Source: Motacilla alba alba
Lineage: Eukaryota > Chordata > Aves > Passeriformes > Motacillidae
Direction: 5' to 3'
Length of the DNA: 64,000 bases
NCBI RefSeq assembly: GCF_015832195.1
Contig: NC_052018.1
Span: 51,707,666-51,771,665, forward strand
Under the pieces are notes generated by a model, which was not told the origin of the DNA, ran no database searches, and saw nothing but the letters and a program-made list of their open reading frames with translations. Both the position numbers and the translations under genes were made by a program. Shown here in pieces: positions 25,623-38,540 of the stretch; positions within the stretch are counted from its first letter, which is position 1; the number at the start of each line of letters is the position of its first letter.

Positions 25623-26700
25623 CAAACCCACTTTACTGGAAGCTATGAGGTTGGCATGTGATTCACTGGTATCCATGTATAATTTATGTGGGTTTTTTAC
25701 ACAGTACAAATGTCATTCTCTTAGATTAATTTTTCTGCTTATGAGTTGACCTCTTTAATGTCAGTAGTAGACATATGAATAGAATCATGGTGATCCTCAG
25801 GTATGTACATCTTTTCATAGCAATTTTTCATAGCAAATCAATTCCAACTGGTAACAGAACTTCAAATCAAAATGACAAGAGAAAGGTGACGATAGACTAA
25901 GCCTGCTTGGAATAGATATCCCAGCCATAAAAATATGCACACAATTCTAGAAACTAATCGTGCTCTCTCAAAGGAGAGCCTTGGAAGGAGGATGTGGATA
26001 AGCGTGGAGAGACTGCTTAGAATCAAGTAATGGTTTATGGAAAATGTCAAACTGCACTTAGCTGTCAGAGCTCATCATATCATCCTGCAGTGGACAATGC
26101 TACTAGAGTTTGCACTTGTGGGGGGATAACAACTGTGCTATTTCCTTTGAAGAATGTAGAAAAGCATCACGTGTAGTGAAACTGAGCCTTACAGAATGCA
26201 TATAACTGTCATCCTGGTTACAAATAAAATACAACCTAGAAGACGGTAACCTGTTATTCCTGAAATACCAGTGTTTTGCTGGAGATGCTCAAGGGGATGG
26301 TCAGAAGGAGTAAGTTCAGCCTATTGAGCTGAATCTCTCTAGGTTGACCATTTGCTGCAATTTATATTAGTAGGCAAAAGGCAGCCTTCTGTGGTTATCT
26401 TCCATCTGGTCTGAGAAGTCTTTAACAGATAACACAGAGAAACCAAGAAAGGAGATAATAGTAAACTGCATTGATGTGGACAGCTTCCAGTGCTGCTGCT
26501 TGGGCATCAAAACTCCTAAAGGATCTTCAGCCAGGGCCTCTGACAGACAATGGGTAACAAACACATTTCCTGCAGAAACAAGTAATTTCTTCATGATGGC
26601 CTGGGAGCTGCCTTTCATACCTTGCTGGCATTACCATCATACATCGCCACTGCAAAGCACCAGCTTTGAAGGTAAATAGGCATGAAGTCAAGTTAAGTTA

Positions 26701-26838
26701 CCAAAAAACCCAGAAAAACAAAACCAAAAAAACCCCAAACCAAAACAAATGAACAAACAAAAAAACCCCACAAAAAACCCCAAACAAACAAAACAAAACA
26801 AAACAAAAAATCAAAAACCCAAAACAAAACCCAACACC
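26701..26838. repeat. A/C-rich low-complexity tract
   Basis: Nearly 140 bases built from runs of A broken by one to four C (such as caaaac, aaacccc), with only a few G or T. The complement is a T-run/G-run pattern like the shorter tracts at 42058-42092, 43513-43554 and 59191-59245. Confidence 0.9.
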
Positions 26839-29800
26839 CGAAAGACTGTCATTGTAACATCTACTGAGTAGTGTGATTTGGTGGGAGGAAGGTCCTACTT
26901 GTGTTGTATCCAGTAGTCATTGTACAGAATTCAGATGCATGAAGAATACTTTGTTATAATGAATATTAATGAATGCATATATTGATAGATGGAAAATTTT
27001 CTAGGAAGTAAAATACTTATTTAAAGTATTTGAAGCAGACCATGAAATTAGGTACAGCATGTAGTCAGCCATGTGGGAAGTCCTCCTGATCCTTTAGGTA
27101 AAACATAGGGTTTTTATTAGAAAAAATAAATGTCTGTTATTTCTGTGTCAATTTATATGGCATGGCACCTGACCGCTTTACAAGTTTGAAATAATTTAAA
27201 ATATTTCTGTGGACATGTTTCTTTAGAATTTTATAGCTTTAGTTACAATGTGTGTTCTGAGCACAATGAAGTAGAGAAGTAGAGAGAATTTTGTTTTCAT
27301 AAGTGGTCTCCACAAACTGTTATTAAAAAATGCTTTACAGAATGGCTTTTAATATTTTTTTTTCTTTACAGGGAAAAATAGATGTAATTTCTGGCTATAT
27401 ATTTACATCACATCTTAAAATCTGCACAGTAAGATGGGTTTCTTGTTTGTGTTTTACTGCTGAGATTGAGAGTTTAGTCACTTTTAAGACTTGAAAGCAT
27501 TTCAGTTTGTGAGATGTAAGTAATGTTAGTGTTTTCACACCCACTACATTTAAATAGATTTAACAGCCACACCATTGAAACTGCAGATATTTAATAATGA
27601 GGGTCCACATAAGATGAGGTTTTTTTTAATTCTCTGATAAAAAATTATCTTTGTCTATCATCTGATTCTGCATTAACAGGGAAGTCTTGTTTTGTTCCCT
27701 CAAGAAAGAAGATGTGGGGTTTTAGCATTTATTTTGATATGTTAAACTAAATTCTCCCATCATCAGCGTTAGTGTAAGACTTGGCACCTCACAGGATTTA
27801 TTAATATAAACCAAAGGAGAGAGGTGAAGATGAGTTGTCTTAGTTTGATCTTTCCTTTTAAAATAACAAATGAAGCAAAGCTTCAAAGAAGTGGAAAACC
27901 AGTACTGAAGTAACTTGAGGCTGGACTGTTCACAGAAATTGCTAGCTGGTGGTCTGAGCCATTAAGAGTTAACCATATTGAAAATCTCCATCATGTAGAA
28001 ATTCTATTTCAAGTGCATGCAAAAGCTTCATGTAGGTGCAAAGTTGGAAAGCCTGCAAACCAAAACAGCAACCTTTTCCTGATGGTGGTGGAATTCATTA
28101 GGGAAATGCTATTACATCTACATTTCCTTCACACTTATTTAGAAGGTAGCATCTTCCTGGTTTGGTTTCTGTATTCTTATCCACGTTTGGGTAAGAATTG
28201 AAGTGTACTTCAATGTGCTTGAAAAAACCAAAATCAACAGCAAAGACTTCCTAGGAAATAACAATAGAATTGATGCTGGCATTTGTTGTCCTCCCCAAAT
28301 GTCAAGATATTCAATAATACACTCTCTGAGAAATCAGAAAGTATAAACTGGGGAAAATAGCAGAACAGACAGTTTCTACAAGGCATTAAGGACAGACCCA
28401 CAAAAAAGGCCTAACTGAGGTGGAAACATAAATGTCCTCTGAACACAGTGTCTGCAACAGCTTTTGAAAGCCAGCTAGTACATCTGAGCTCTAGCAGGCC
28501 ATTAGCTGAAAGGACAACTGCATGCATTTTTAACGTGCCTCATTTGGATCCTTCACATCCTGACCAGTGTTTGTGACTCCTTGGAAACACTTTGTAAAGC
28601 TATTATGGTATTTTGTTTAAGAACATTATTTCTATTTGGAGAGAAGCCACTGAATAGAATGGGAATCTTGTTCAGACCTTTTTAACATGTTGCAGATAAT
28701 GGAAGGAGTCCAAACTGGCATTTTCAAAAAGTATGCAGATACCTCTGCTTGAACCTTACCTGGAAAATTATATCTTTCATGATGCAGTTTGCAGATGTTT
28801 ATGTGTATGCAGATGTAAACATTCTGGGTTTTTTTGCTGAATGCCTGTGTCATTGGCAAAATAATTATAAGATTTTGCAGTGGTAGGGCTGGGCAGGGGC
28901 ATAAGTGCAACCCATTTTTTACCATGTCTGTATATCGTTAGAAATGAGAAAACAGCAATGTCCGAATACGCTTACTGTAGTATGACAGAATCTCAAACCT
29001 GCTGAAGTAAATGGAAATTTATAAAGATTACAGTAATATCAGAATTTGATTTTTAATTATCAGTACTTACAATTTGTTCACAAAATGCTTTCCCTGTATA
29101 GATTATGCCTCAAAAGAGATAGATTTGATGCCTCAAAAGTCTTTGTTCAATTATATCTAGGAGAGAGGAGTTCCCTAGAGCAGCTGATATGTGATGAGCT
29201 CTTTTATAGAAGCTGACCAGTGCTGCCAAGCTTTTCACTTATGCTGTCAGGTGTGATTTTTAAAAGGGATCAGAACCCAGTGTGATAATGATGTTAATAT
29301 TTGGTGTTGAAATGAAGCTGAACATATCTGAGAATCTTGGCCCAGGTTTGAGTTGCAAACTGTCCTGTGAATTGTTCAGGTGAGAAGACAAGCAAGTGAG
29401 AGGAATGATCTTTGGAAGCTAATGAAATGAAACATTCAGTAAGAAGCAAAAATATCTCTACTGCCCAATTAAAAGGTTTTACTTTAAAGTAATCTTTTCC
29501 ACTTGAAGTTAACCTCAATAACATAGAAAAATTCTTCACAAGTCACAATATTTTCTATATCTAGCATTTGGTTTAATAATGTTCTTATTTTCATACAGAC
29601 GAGAGATGTGAAATCCCATCCTGATGAAGTGAAAGGGAATCTTGTTAAGGTTTTGTAGGATACTGGGGTGTTTGGATTTCTGTCTTCATCTTGGACTTTG
29701 TTGAAAATCAGAGGGAGGAGAGTGCTTGGTGGGTTTTTTGGTTTTATTTTGTTTTTTTAAACTTTTATGTCCTGGAATGTGTAAGATAAGGAGAAATCAA

Positions 29801-30657
29801 AGTTGTCTGAAAGACAAAATATAAAATTGTTTTTGATCTATTCCAATAACAGCTTTATTTTCCAGAAAATTTCATGCTCTTGAATGTTGAATCAATGAAA
29901 TCTAAACATGTATGGATAACTGTATATTCACTCAAATGACTAGAGTGGTTACTCAGGTACTAAATGAAATGGGGAATATAAAATATTCCAGGCTGGAAAG
30001 TTAAAATATTAATGAATCATGAGTTTCAACATCATGAGAGGTCTAAAAATATCTTTTTTATATATTTTATTCAGCTTCTGTTAAGAGGATTTTTGGTAGG
30101 ATGTCAATTTCTCTCTAGCCTCTGGTGCTGTCAAGGTATGAACATATGTGTAATTTTGTGCCGTCATCACAGAGTAGCTTCATATTTAAACCAATAAAGA
30201 ATACTTGCTTTAAGTTTCTGTTCCAAATATCTTAGTAATTGTGGAAACTTCCACAGTATAAAGTGTACTTAGCTGTGATGAGTTGGACATATAGTGTTGA
30301 AACTTTTCTTATTACTTAGGGTTATGTTTTTGCAAGAAGCACAACTGTTGTGAGAGAACAGAGGAATAACACTAAGGATGTGTCTTGGAGAGGGTTGACA
30401 GCCCCTGCAGTTTTATACTGAATATGAATTCACAAACCCACTGCAGATGAGAAGGTGCATTCAGTTGGATTATAAATAGACTGTAGTTAGCTTTGAAATG
30501 CATCCATTTTATTCTGAGCTTCCAGAAAAGTCCTACTGATATGTAGCTACAGTGAGAGCTCTAATGTTGGTAATAAAGAGAAAATGACAGGAGTTTTATT
30601 TGGAGTCTTCTGACAGCTGTAGAAGAAAAAGAAATCCATATGTTGTTGTGGCTCCTT

Positions 30658-30676
30658 CCCCCCCCCCTTCCCCCCC
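30658..30676. repeat. C-rich tract
   Basis: C10, two T, then C7. A short polypyrimidine tract whose complement is G-rich. Confidence 0.9.
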
Positions 30677-33600
30677 ACACCTACAAACAGTGAAGGACTT
30701 GGTGTGACTGGAAATGTACACAGTTCTTAAGCCCTTTTCTTCCCTCTCCCTTTCTTGTGCTCAGATGCAGCAATCCCAATGTAATCCAGGAGAAGGCAGC
30801 TGCTGTTCTTTCTCGTGGTCTAAGGGAGGTGGAATGGCAAGACCTACGCTTTTGCTTTTGTCAGAGGAGCATTCAAGTACCTTGAGGTGATACTCACCTG
30901 AACACACTGGTCAATGCAGCATTTTTGTGATGCCAGCAGTAGAGTCAGTGCTACGTGCTGCCCAGCCCAATTAGTAAACTTTATCTTGTAGGGGATGACT
31001 AGGATGACTTGGATCCAAGGGTCAGCAGAGTCTGTTTAGAGTACATGTGGAATTGCTATCAAAAGAATATTGAACAGTGTATATCTCTGTCCTAGGTGGA
31101 ACAGAAGTGTATCAAATTAAAGTATGTTACTCTTTGTGTATTAAAGAATAATTCTGTGTAATCTCCCCTGATTGCCACCTGGAGCAGATGAACATTTCTT
31201 CTGCCTTCTTTTAAGTACATATTTTACTGACTGAATAAAGAGTTGGTTCTCCTAACACATTTCTCAAATGTGGGAAGTTTTGAATTCAGGTGGTCAATCT
31301 TAGCTTTTTAGGATGTGACTGAAACAGTCCCATCACTGAACATGAGAAATGGTAATGTGTGTGTTTTGCTGCTAAACAAAATCAGAACACAGCACTGGTG
31401 ATTCTCCAAGTAATTTGACGTTGCATGAGAAGACAGATGGCAGTGATAAACCAGCGGAGAGCTGAGAGTCTGCAGCTTGTGTCAGCAGCATGTTGGTTTC
31501 CAGTTTTGGACTCTATCTAACCATGAACTATTTTTAGACAGAGCATAAGGATGCAAGGCAGTGCAATTACTGCCTTTGCATGGAATGCAGAGGTCTTCAG
31601 CATTTGCACAATTTATTTTCTACACAGCATGATGGGCTTCCTCAACATTGATACATGACTGCTTGCACACTCTGGGATTTGTCTGTGTAAAGTTAGGAGA
31701 GAAAACAGGCGCAATATACAGTCTGGTATTGCAGATAGTTTGCAATGGAACAGAGAAAGGATCAGTTTGCACCCATCTGGTGGTCAGTCAAGGTCCTTAA
31801 GCATGTGGGGGACTTTCAAGTAGCAGGTGAGCTGGTGTATTCCTAGGTAGACGCTGTCTGATAAACTCTGGATCTTGTGGGCTTTCTGCAGCACTGATAT
31901 AACTATTTAGACATAAAGTAAAAATAGCTGAGTTTTATCTGTAAAAAGGAGAGACTAGTGGTATTCCTTCTAAGAACATACATACGGTTTAACTCATGCC
32001 GTGAGAGCTATTCACCCTTTGACATGATCGTTTTTATAGCTTCTGTGCTGCTATGGGTTTCCATTATAAAGTAACTGAAAAAACTATTTATTTTGCTATA
32101 AATTCTTTTATGTTCATGTTCCTTTTTGTTTGTCCAAAGCAAACTGCAAAATTTGCTGTTCTCTGGGTCATAAAATCTTACATCACTATATGAATCCAAT
32201 TATCAACATTGTTAGAAACAAACTAACATGAAACATTACAAAACTAATACCAACCAAAACCTAGCAAAAATTGTGTGTTCTTTCACCTCACATTGCATTC
32301 TGAGCAATTTTCTTACTCTTCCTCAAGCTTCCCAGCGCTGTTTTTTCTCCAAGTCAGATCTCTATTCTTGCTGGTTATTTATCAGTCTCTGTTCTGATGC
32401 CTGTCTCTCTGCCTGTCTCATTCATAGCAGATGCCAGAGCTGTGAATTTTTTAAGGCAACTGCAGCCATTGTAGTTGATGAAATGTTTTGGGGCAATATC
32501 AGGTCTCACTTACTAAAGCAAGAACGTGGTCTTCAGTTTTCTTATCTCAAAACACTGAAAACAAAAACATACTATTGTTGCAAAATATTCTACCAGTCTG
32601 TACAAAAGGTCATATAAGCTTGAGAGCATGTTTCTTGTGATTATTTCCCCAAATTAACATTTTCTTTTACATACCCGTCTTCCAGCGTGACTGTTCTAAT
32701 GCCATTGTGCCACTGCTGAGTGTAGTGCACATTTATGTAACAGCCCCCGTTAGAGAGTTTACTTTGGAATTTAGTGAAAAAAAATTATATGTAAATCAAG
32801 CAGATTTGGTCATTGAGATACAATGAGCATAAACCATAATGATACCACTTTTATGGCCACATTTCAAAGCACAAGCACACTTCATCTCTTCGATCCCTTT
32901 GTTCTAATGCTCAAAAAAAATGTTAGCCACTGAATGAGATTCTATAATGCCACATGTAAAATTGTTAGTTTTATTTTGTTGTTTTGGTTTTTTTTAACCA
33001 AGGACCTAAGAATCTTGTTCCATTAAACAAAAAATATTAACAATTCAACAAGGAGGGCTGGAGTTTTGAGATTTTTTTTCCCACTGTTGCAATAATTAAT
33101 TGCAGTGGGGCATCAAAGAATTCTATTGTGCAGTTTGCAAGGAGCACAGTTGTCACTCAAAACAAGTAATGATTTTCATATATTTACATTGCAATAGCTA
33201 ACAAGACACGGTGACTCATATTTTCTCTGTAAAAATGTTTGCTTATCTTCAGAAAACCCTCTCTCCTTCTAGGAAAAAGATCCTCTATTTTGGTGGTCTT
33301 TCTTTGACAGCATGTACAGCAAGATATTTAAAAGGAAGTGGATGTCCAGGGTGGAAATGAGAGTCAACAGTTCTAGTAGTGAGATTTTTTTACTGGGATC
33401 TTGGGGCTGGTGCTAATGAACCTTAGACACTTTCTATTTTTTCCAAACACTGGATAGTGGGAAATCCAACTGCTTTGACCACTTTGAGTATTTCTCTTCT
33501 CAGTGTGTGACTCTTGGGAGAATATTTTGTATTACCTATAATTTCCTCTTCCCTGCTTGAATTTCCTGTTTGCTTGTACGATTTAAGCAACAGCTGACTT

Positions 33601-35119
33601 GAGTCCACTCAAGCACTTTTTTTTGGCCTTTTCAAAGAAATAATCTCTCATCACATCTGTAGAGAAACTTCATGAAGGAGTCTGTAAAACTGAGGAAAAC
33701 CAAACCAAAATTATAAGTGTGGAGTAACTTGTTTTAGTATGTTACATCAGAAATAAAATTGAAGTTAAAGGCCGGCTTATAGATGCCCTGACTCTACTTA
33801 GCATCTGTCATGACCTATTTGTCTATTATATGTGTATAGATGCATATTTCTTACATAGGTCCTGTACTTAGTTTATACTTAGTTTTATTTTACTGGTGCT
33901 AATTCTCAAAATAAGTCTATTTAAAACTGAAAGACATCTCTTTGAAGAGGTTTCTATTCTTTATTTACACCTCTGCTCACACTTTTCTACCAAGTCCAGC
34001 CCCCAACAAAGCAAATCTAACATGTGCAAGGCTCGTGAATGTTTCTCTTACATTAGGGATTCTTTTGTGTCCTGTTTCCCTTCTTTTAAAGAAGGAAAAC
34101 TGACATATGGAGAAAAGTAAAGGTGGTTGGTCAGCAGGGAGAAATACAGAGCAATGCTGCACTGAATTTTGCATGGCAGTGTGTGTGATTTGACAGTGTT
34201 GTTACCTATTGAGTAATCAAGGCATCATCAACAGCCTTTGATAAAAAGCCTGGAATCTGGTTGGGTTTTTTTCCATTCTCTCCATTAACTGACCCAAACA
34301 TGCCCTCCAGAACGTTGGTTACCCTTTCTTTGGCTTAGGAAAAATGTAACAGCTTCAGCAGGAAACTGAAGCTCTCCCGAAGCACCTGTTGATAGAAACT
34401 TTTAAGTTTTTATATGCTTATCTCCTCCTGAGCATGCTTATCTTCAAACGTGCAAGTTCCACAAAGTGATGTTTGCTGTCAACAAGGCCATTTCTGAAAT
34501 TTGTCAATTTTATGCTGTTTATTGTATCATCTGTCCTCTGCCTTTGCCTCATAACCTGTTGTGATTCCTATCAATGCTATGACTAGCCCAGGAAGGTATA
34601 TGACTTCCTTGAATATTTTTACATGGTTTAGGAGTTTGTAAAGATTGAGGGTTTTAACTTCCTTTGCTTGCTTTGTAATTTATCTGGCAGAATTCATGCA
34701 TAAGGAAAAAAAGCTAGGTGATCCAATCTGTTCACTGTCTCTTCCTTGTACTCTGATATTGGAGGACAATTTTATGCTATATTAATGAACAATTAACCCC
34801 ACTGTACTTTCTCAAAAAAATTATGGTATTTTTAAACCATAATTCTTGTATATTGTAAATATTGAGTTATCTGAGACTATGACAGAAAGGCCTACTCAAA
34901 TCAGGAGTGCTCTTTTTATTTTCAAGTAGTAGGAATGTTTTTCTATTTTTTAAGTAATAAGGATGCTTCTGCTAGAAGGAGCCCAGCCAGAACCTCCTTA
35001 CACAGAGATGGCTGGTAGTTAGAAGCAGGATCTGATTTATGTTGGGAACCCAATTTTGTGTGGAGTTGCTAAAGAAGAGAAATGAAAACCCCTTCCCTTT
35101 CTCCAACCCCTGCTGTGCT

Positions 35120-35530
35120 TTCTGCGAAGTTAAGAGCAATAAAATATTTTAAAGCTGTCCTCAGACACCCTCATTTGCCTTGGAAAGCTTTTACTGGTAA
35201 GTGCCTGCTGGCGGCTCCAGTAGTCTTGCAGGCTGAGTTCACTGTCGCGCAGCAGACTGAACAGCGCCCTGCACGTGTGATATATCACCTTGATGCTACT
35301 CAGCCTGTCTCATCAGCTGAAGCGTTTTACTGCTTGATTTCATAGTTCATTAAAAGACTTGCATTTTTCCTCCAACAGCTGAGTGGCAAATAAAAATACC
35401 ACTGGGTTGCAGAGACTGTGCTACTAAGTAATTCTAGCCTAACTGGCCGTGCCTCTAAGTAAGCAGTAAAATTGTTAACTGTGACAGCACCATTATTAGT
35501 AACGTCTCATTCATCTTGTATCTGCGTTCC
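35120..35530. promoter_or_regulatory. Candidate conserved regulatory element
   Basis: About ten CpGs lie in 410 bases while the flanks have very few. Visible motifs include CACGTG (35272-35277), two CAGCTG E-boxes (35314-35319 and 35376-35381), the perfect 12-bp palindrome GTGATATATCAC (35277-35288) and a homeodomain-like TCATTAAA (35347-35354). Retained CpGs and dense motifs are typical of conserved developmental enhancers, but short motifs like these also occur by chance. A GTAAGTG string at 35197 could also be a 5' splice site of a non-coding exon. No protein is recognisable. The function is inferred. Confidence 0.3.
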
Positions 35531-36715
35531 TTGAATTGAACTGCTTTTTCCTTTGCCTGTTATTTAACATTATTTGAAATTATTCCCTGAAAAAAAAAAG
35601 GAACGGAAAGAATTATGTCCTCAAAATGTAGATGGAAAATAAAACTGAACTATTATTTCTGAAAGGGATCCTTATGCAAGGCTTGATTTACCTTGATTAA
35701 CGGCAATTTACCACACATTTCAAAATGTGTTGCTAGTATTTGTAGCTCAAAATAGAGATACCTTAGAATTCCCCACTGTATTGATCACTGTATTAATGGC
35801 TGCAGGAGCTGTTTAATTTTTGGAGATACAATAAGATTTAATTTCAAATAGCTTTAGATAATAACCAATGAAGTGACTTAGTATTAAACCTATATTTAGA
35901 CTTTTCATTTTTTATAATCACTTCCTTGGCTAACACCTTCAAAATGCATTTTTATCAAAGTAGTGTGAGACTTATGAAGTAAATATAATTTCCTTCTTTC
36001 TCCTAGAAAGGTTTAGGGTTAAACTCAATGGTATAAGCAAAATGTTGGCTTCATGATGTTGGCTAAAAGCATTCAATGCTTTTTCAAAAACCTGAAAGCA
36101 CAAGTAACAGTCTAAAGAAGGCTTTTTAAAGTATGTTTTTTATAAGAATAATGGGGGTTTGTTTTTATTTTTTGTTGTCTTCCTTGGAAACGTACCTCCT
36201 AAAATGGCTTCCAGAGATCATAAAAAGAAGTGTTGCTGGTATAAAATTGTAGAATTAAATAGCAGGTGTTTTTTTCTTGTTTCTAATAATTCTACTTCTC
36301 CCTCTAGCACTTATGAAAGATTAACCAGAAGAATGGTTACAGTGAACCATGCCTGTTGTAAATGATGTTTCACCTTAAGGTTTAGAACAATTCTTCTGCA
36401 AATACGAAGGATCTTTGTGCTGTTGTCAAAAACAAGCCATTGACCATCCCTGGAGATTGTGCAAGGCATACAAGCTATAGTCTGATTCTGAGTACAGCAA
36501 GGTTTGAATTTTTTACACATTCTTAGGGAATTAGTTAGTTATGTTGTAGGGCTACCCTCCTTTCTGAACTTCTTCCTTTTACACTAAACAAACAAAGTTT
36601 GGTGGAATCAGGTATACATGAGCTGAGGAAAACATTGCTAGCAGGTTAGGACATAATGGCAGAAAATGTGGTGGTAATTCCTCTGCCTTCCTACCCCAAC
36701 AGCCACCCTCCCATC

Positions 36716-36908
36716 AACACAAAAAAAGAAAAAAAAAAACAAAACAAAAAACCAAAACAAACAAAGTAACAAAAACCAAACAAAATGACAAACAAACAAG
36801 AAACCCAAACAAAAACAAACCCACAAAAAAATCAAACCCCCCCAAAAAACAAACAAAAAACCAAAACAAAACAGCCAAAAAACCCAAACCTGCTAACCAA
36901 ACAAAAAT
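36716..36908. repeat. A/C-rich low-complexity tract
   Basis: About 190 bases of A runs broken by C (caaaac, aaaccc, caaacaaac), with few G and T. The minus strand is T/G-rich and gives a phenylalanine/leucine/valine-rich reading that mimics a membrane protein. Confidence 0.9.
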
Positions 36909-38516
36909 CCACCTAACAGATAAAAATTAAGATAGTAATTTTGAGGTCTAAAAGGAACAGAAGAAAGAAGTGGACACTTCTGACGTCTTTTTTTCCCCAA
37001 TATTTTCCCTTTTTTTTTTTGGCTGTTGTTTTGTTTTTGAGAGAGTATAGAAACATCTTGACTAGAAACACAAGCTGTCATTACACTAGGTACATTTTAG
37101 TGGGTCATTCATTTTCAGAAGCACCAGCCCTTCCACTGTATATGTGACTGCCATAGAAATAAGGTAGCCTGCTAAGCTGCCAGGTGCCAGGGAGATTTCA
37201 TGCAGCGGGGGTTGGGTGGGTTTTAGGACCAAGTTATCTGTACATGCATGGGCAGGAATAATTATTTGAAGCCAAAAAACCCTACTTGAACTCTTTGCTT
37301 TTGCTTCCTTAGCATTGGTATGCTTAATAATTTATACTTCACAAACTTCCATAGGGAAAAAAAAGTGATATTGATGCAACCACCTTGCTGTCTATGGATA
37401 GCAGATTTTAAAATGCAGCCCATCAGAAAGACTGGGGAAATATTGGGCAATATGCTTTACAACAGGTTGGTCTGTGAGCATTTTTCTGTGTCAAACACAA
37501 TGACAACCAATGAAAAAATTTCTTCAAGAATTAAAAATTATCTTAAGGTAGGAGTTGAAGCACATTTCCTAAATGAATGTAAAAGCAGGTACAAGACTAA
37601 AGCCTCAGAGAGTTCTTTAGGAGAATGAATTGTATTAGCAATAGTGTAACTTCACCCGTTCTTTTTGGTTGGTTGGTTTTGTTTGTATGGATTTTTTGGG
37701 GTTTTTTTTCCCCTAATGTTTACAATGTTATGGACAGATTCTGTGAAGCAAAGTTTCACTGTGTGAGTCAAGGCAGGATACAGAAATGTCCATTTGGAGC
37801 CTGTAATTTTTTTTAAGATTAGACAGCTCTTTAAAATGTATAAGACCCAGCCTAGCAAGGATTGCAGCTGGCTGCTTGGGGTAGTGGCAAGATCAGGGTG
37901 CTATTGTGAGATCTGAAAGATAAGCCAGAAGGAAGCCGTCATCCAACCAGAACATCATAGCAGAAAAATGAAATAGCGATCTGCCATAACTTTTATTGCT
38001 TACAAAAGATAACACAGCATAGAGATTCTGTAAGTAATTGGTGCACATGCATGGTTATAATGGTTAAATAGTTAAAAAAATGGGTAATGCACTGTTTCTT
38101 AGATGTTCTTGGACTGGTTTTTCTTTGTTTCTTTCTACTGTTGCATATAATGAACTTGATTTTTTCAGATTAGATAAGAAAAGGCATTTTTAATGTATCC
38201 AGGAATAGCGCTGCAACTGTTTCAAAAGTCTACATAGAATAAGAGACTTTATGTTCATATTTGTCTTTAAAATGCTACATTGAAATATGTGGATTTTTTG
38301 ATAGAGGATAAAAAGTCTTGTCATAACACCTTTTCATGGACTGCGATTGTCTTATAAAATTCCCTGTTACTTCAGTGTATGCTAGATCAGGCTCACAGTA
38401 AATAGACTTGGAAAAAGATCTATAAAATCAATCAAACACATAATTTTTCTTTTTAAAAAGAAAAATAATCTTTTAGAAATGCTGATATTTTTTGTTTAAA
38501 CTTCAGTTGTTTTTGG

Positions 38517-38540
38517 TTTTTTTTTTTTTTTTTTTTTTTT
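38517..38540. repeat. Poly-T tract, 24 bases
   Basis: An uninterrupted run of 24 T. Confidence 0.95.

Noticed and set aside
36638..36856. Minus-strand frame that looks like a multi-pass membrane protein
   Set aside because: The hydrophobic residues come from translating the T/G-rich complement of an A/C-rich simple tract.
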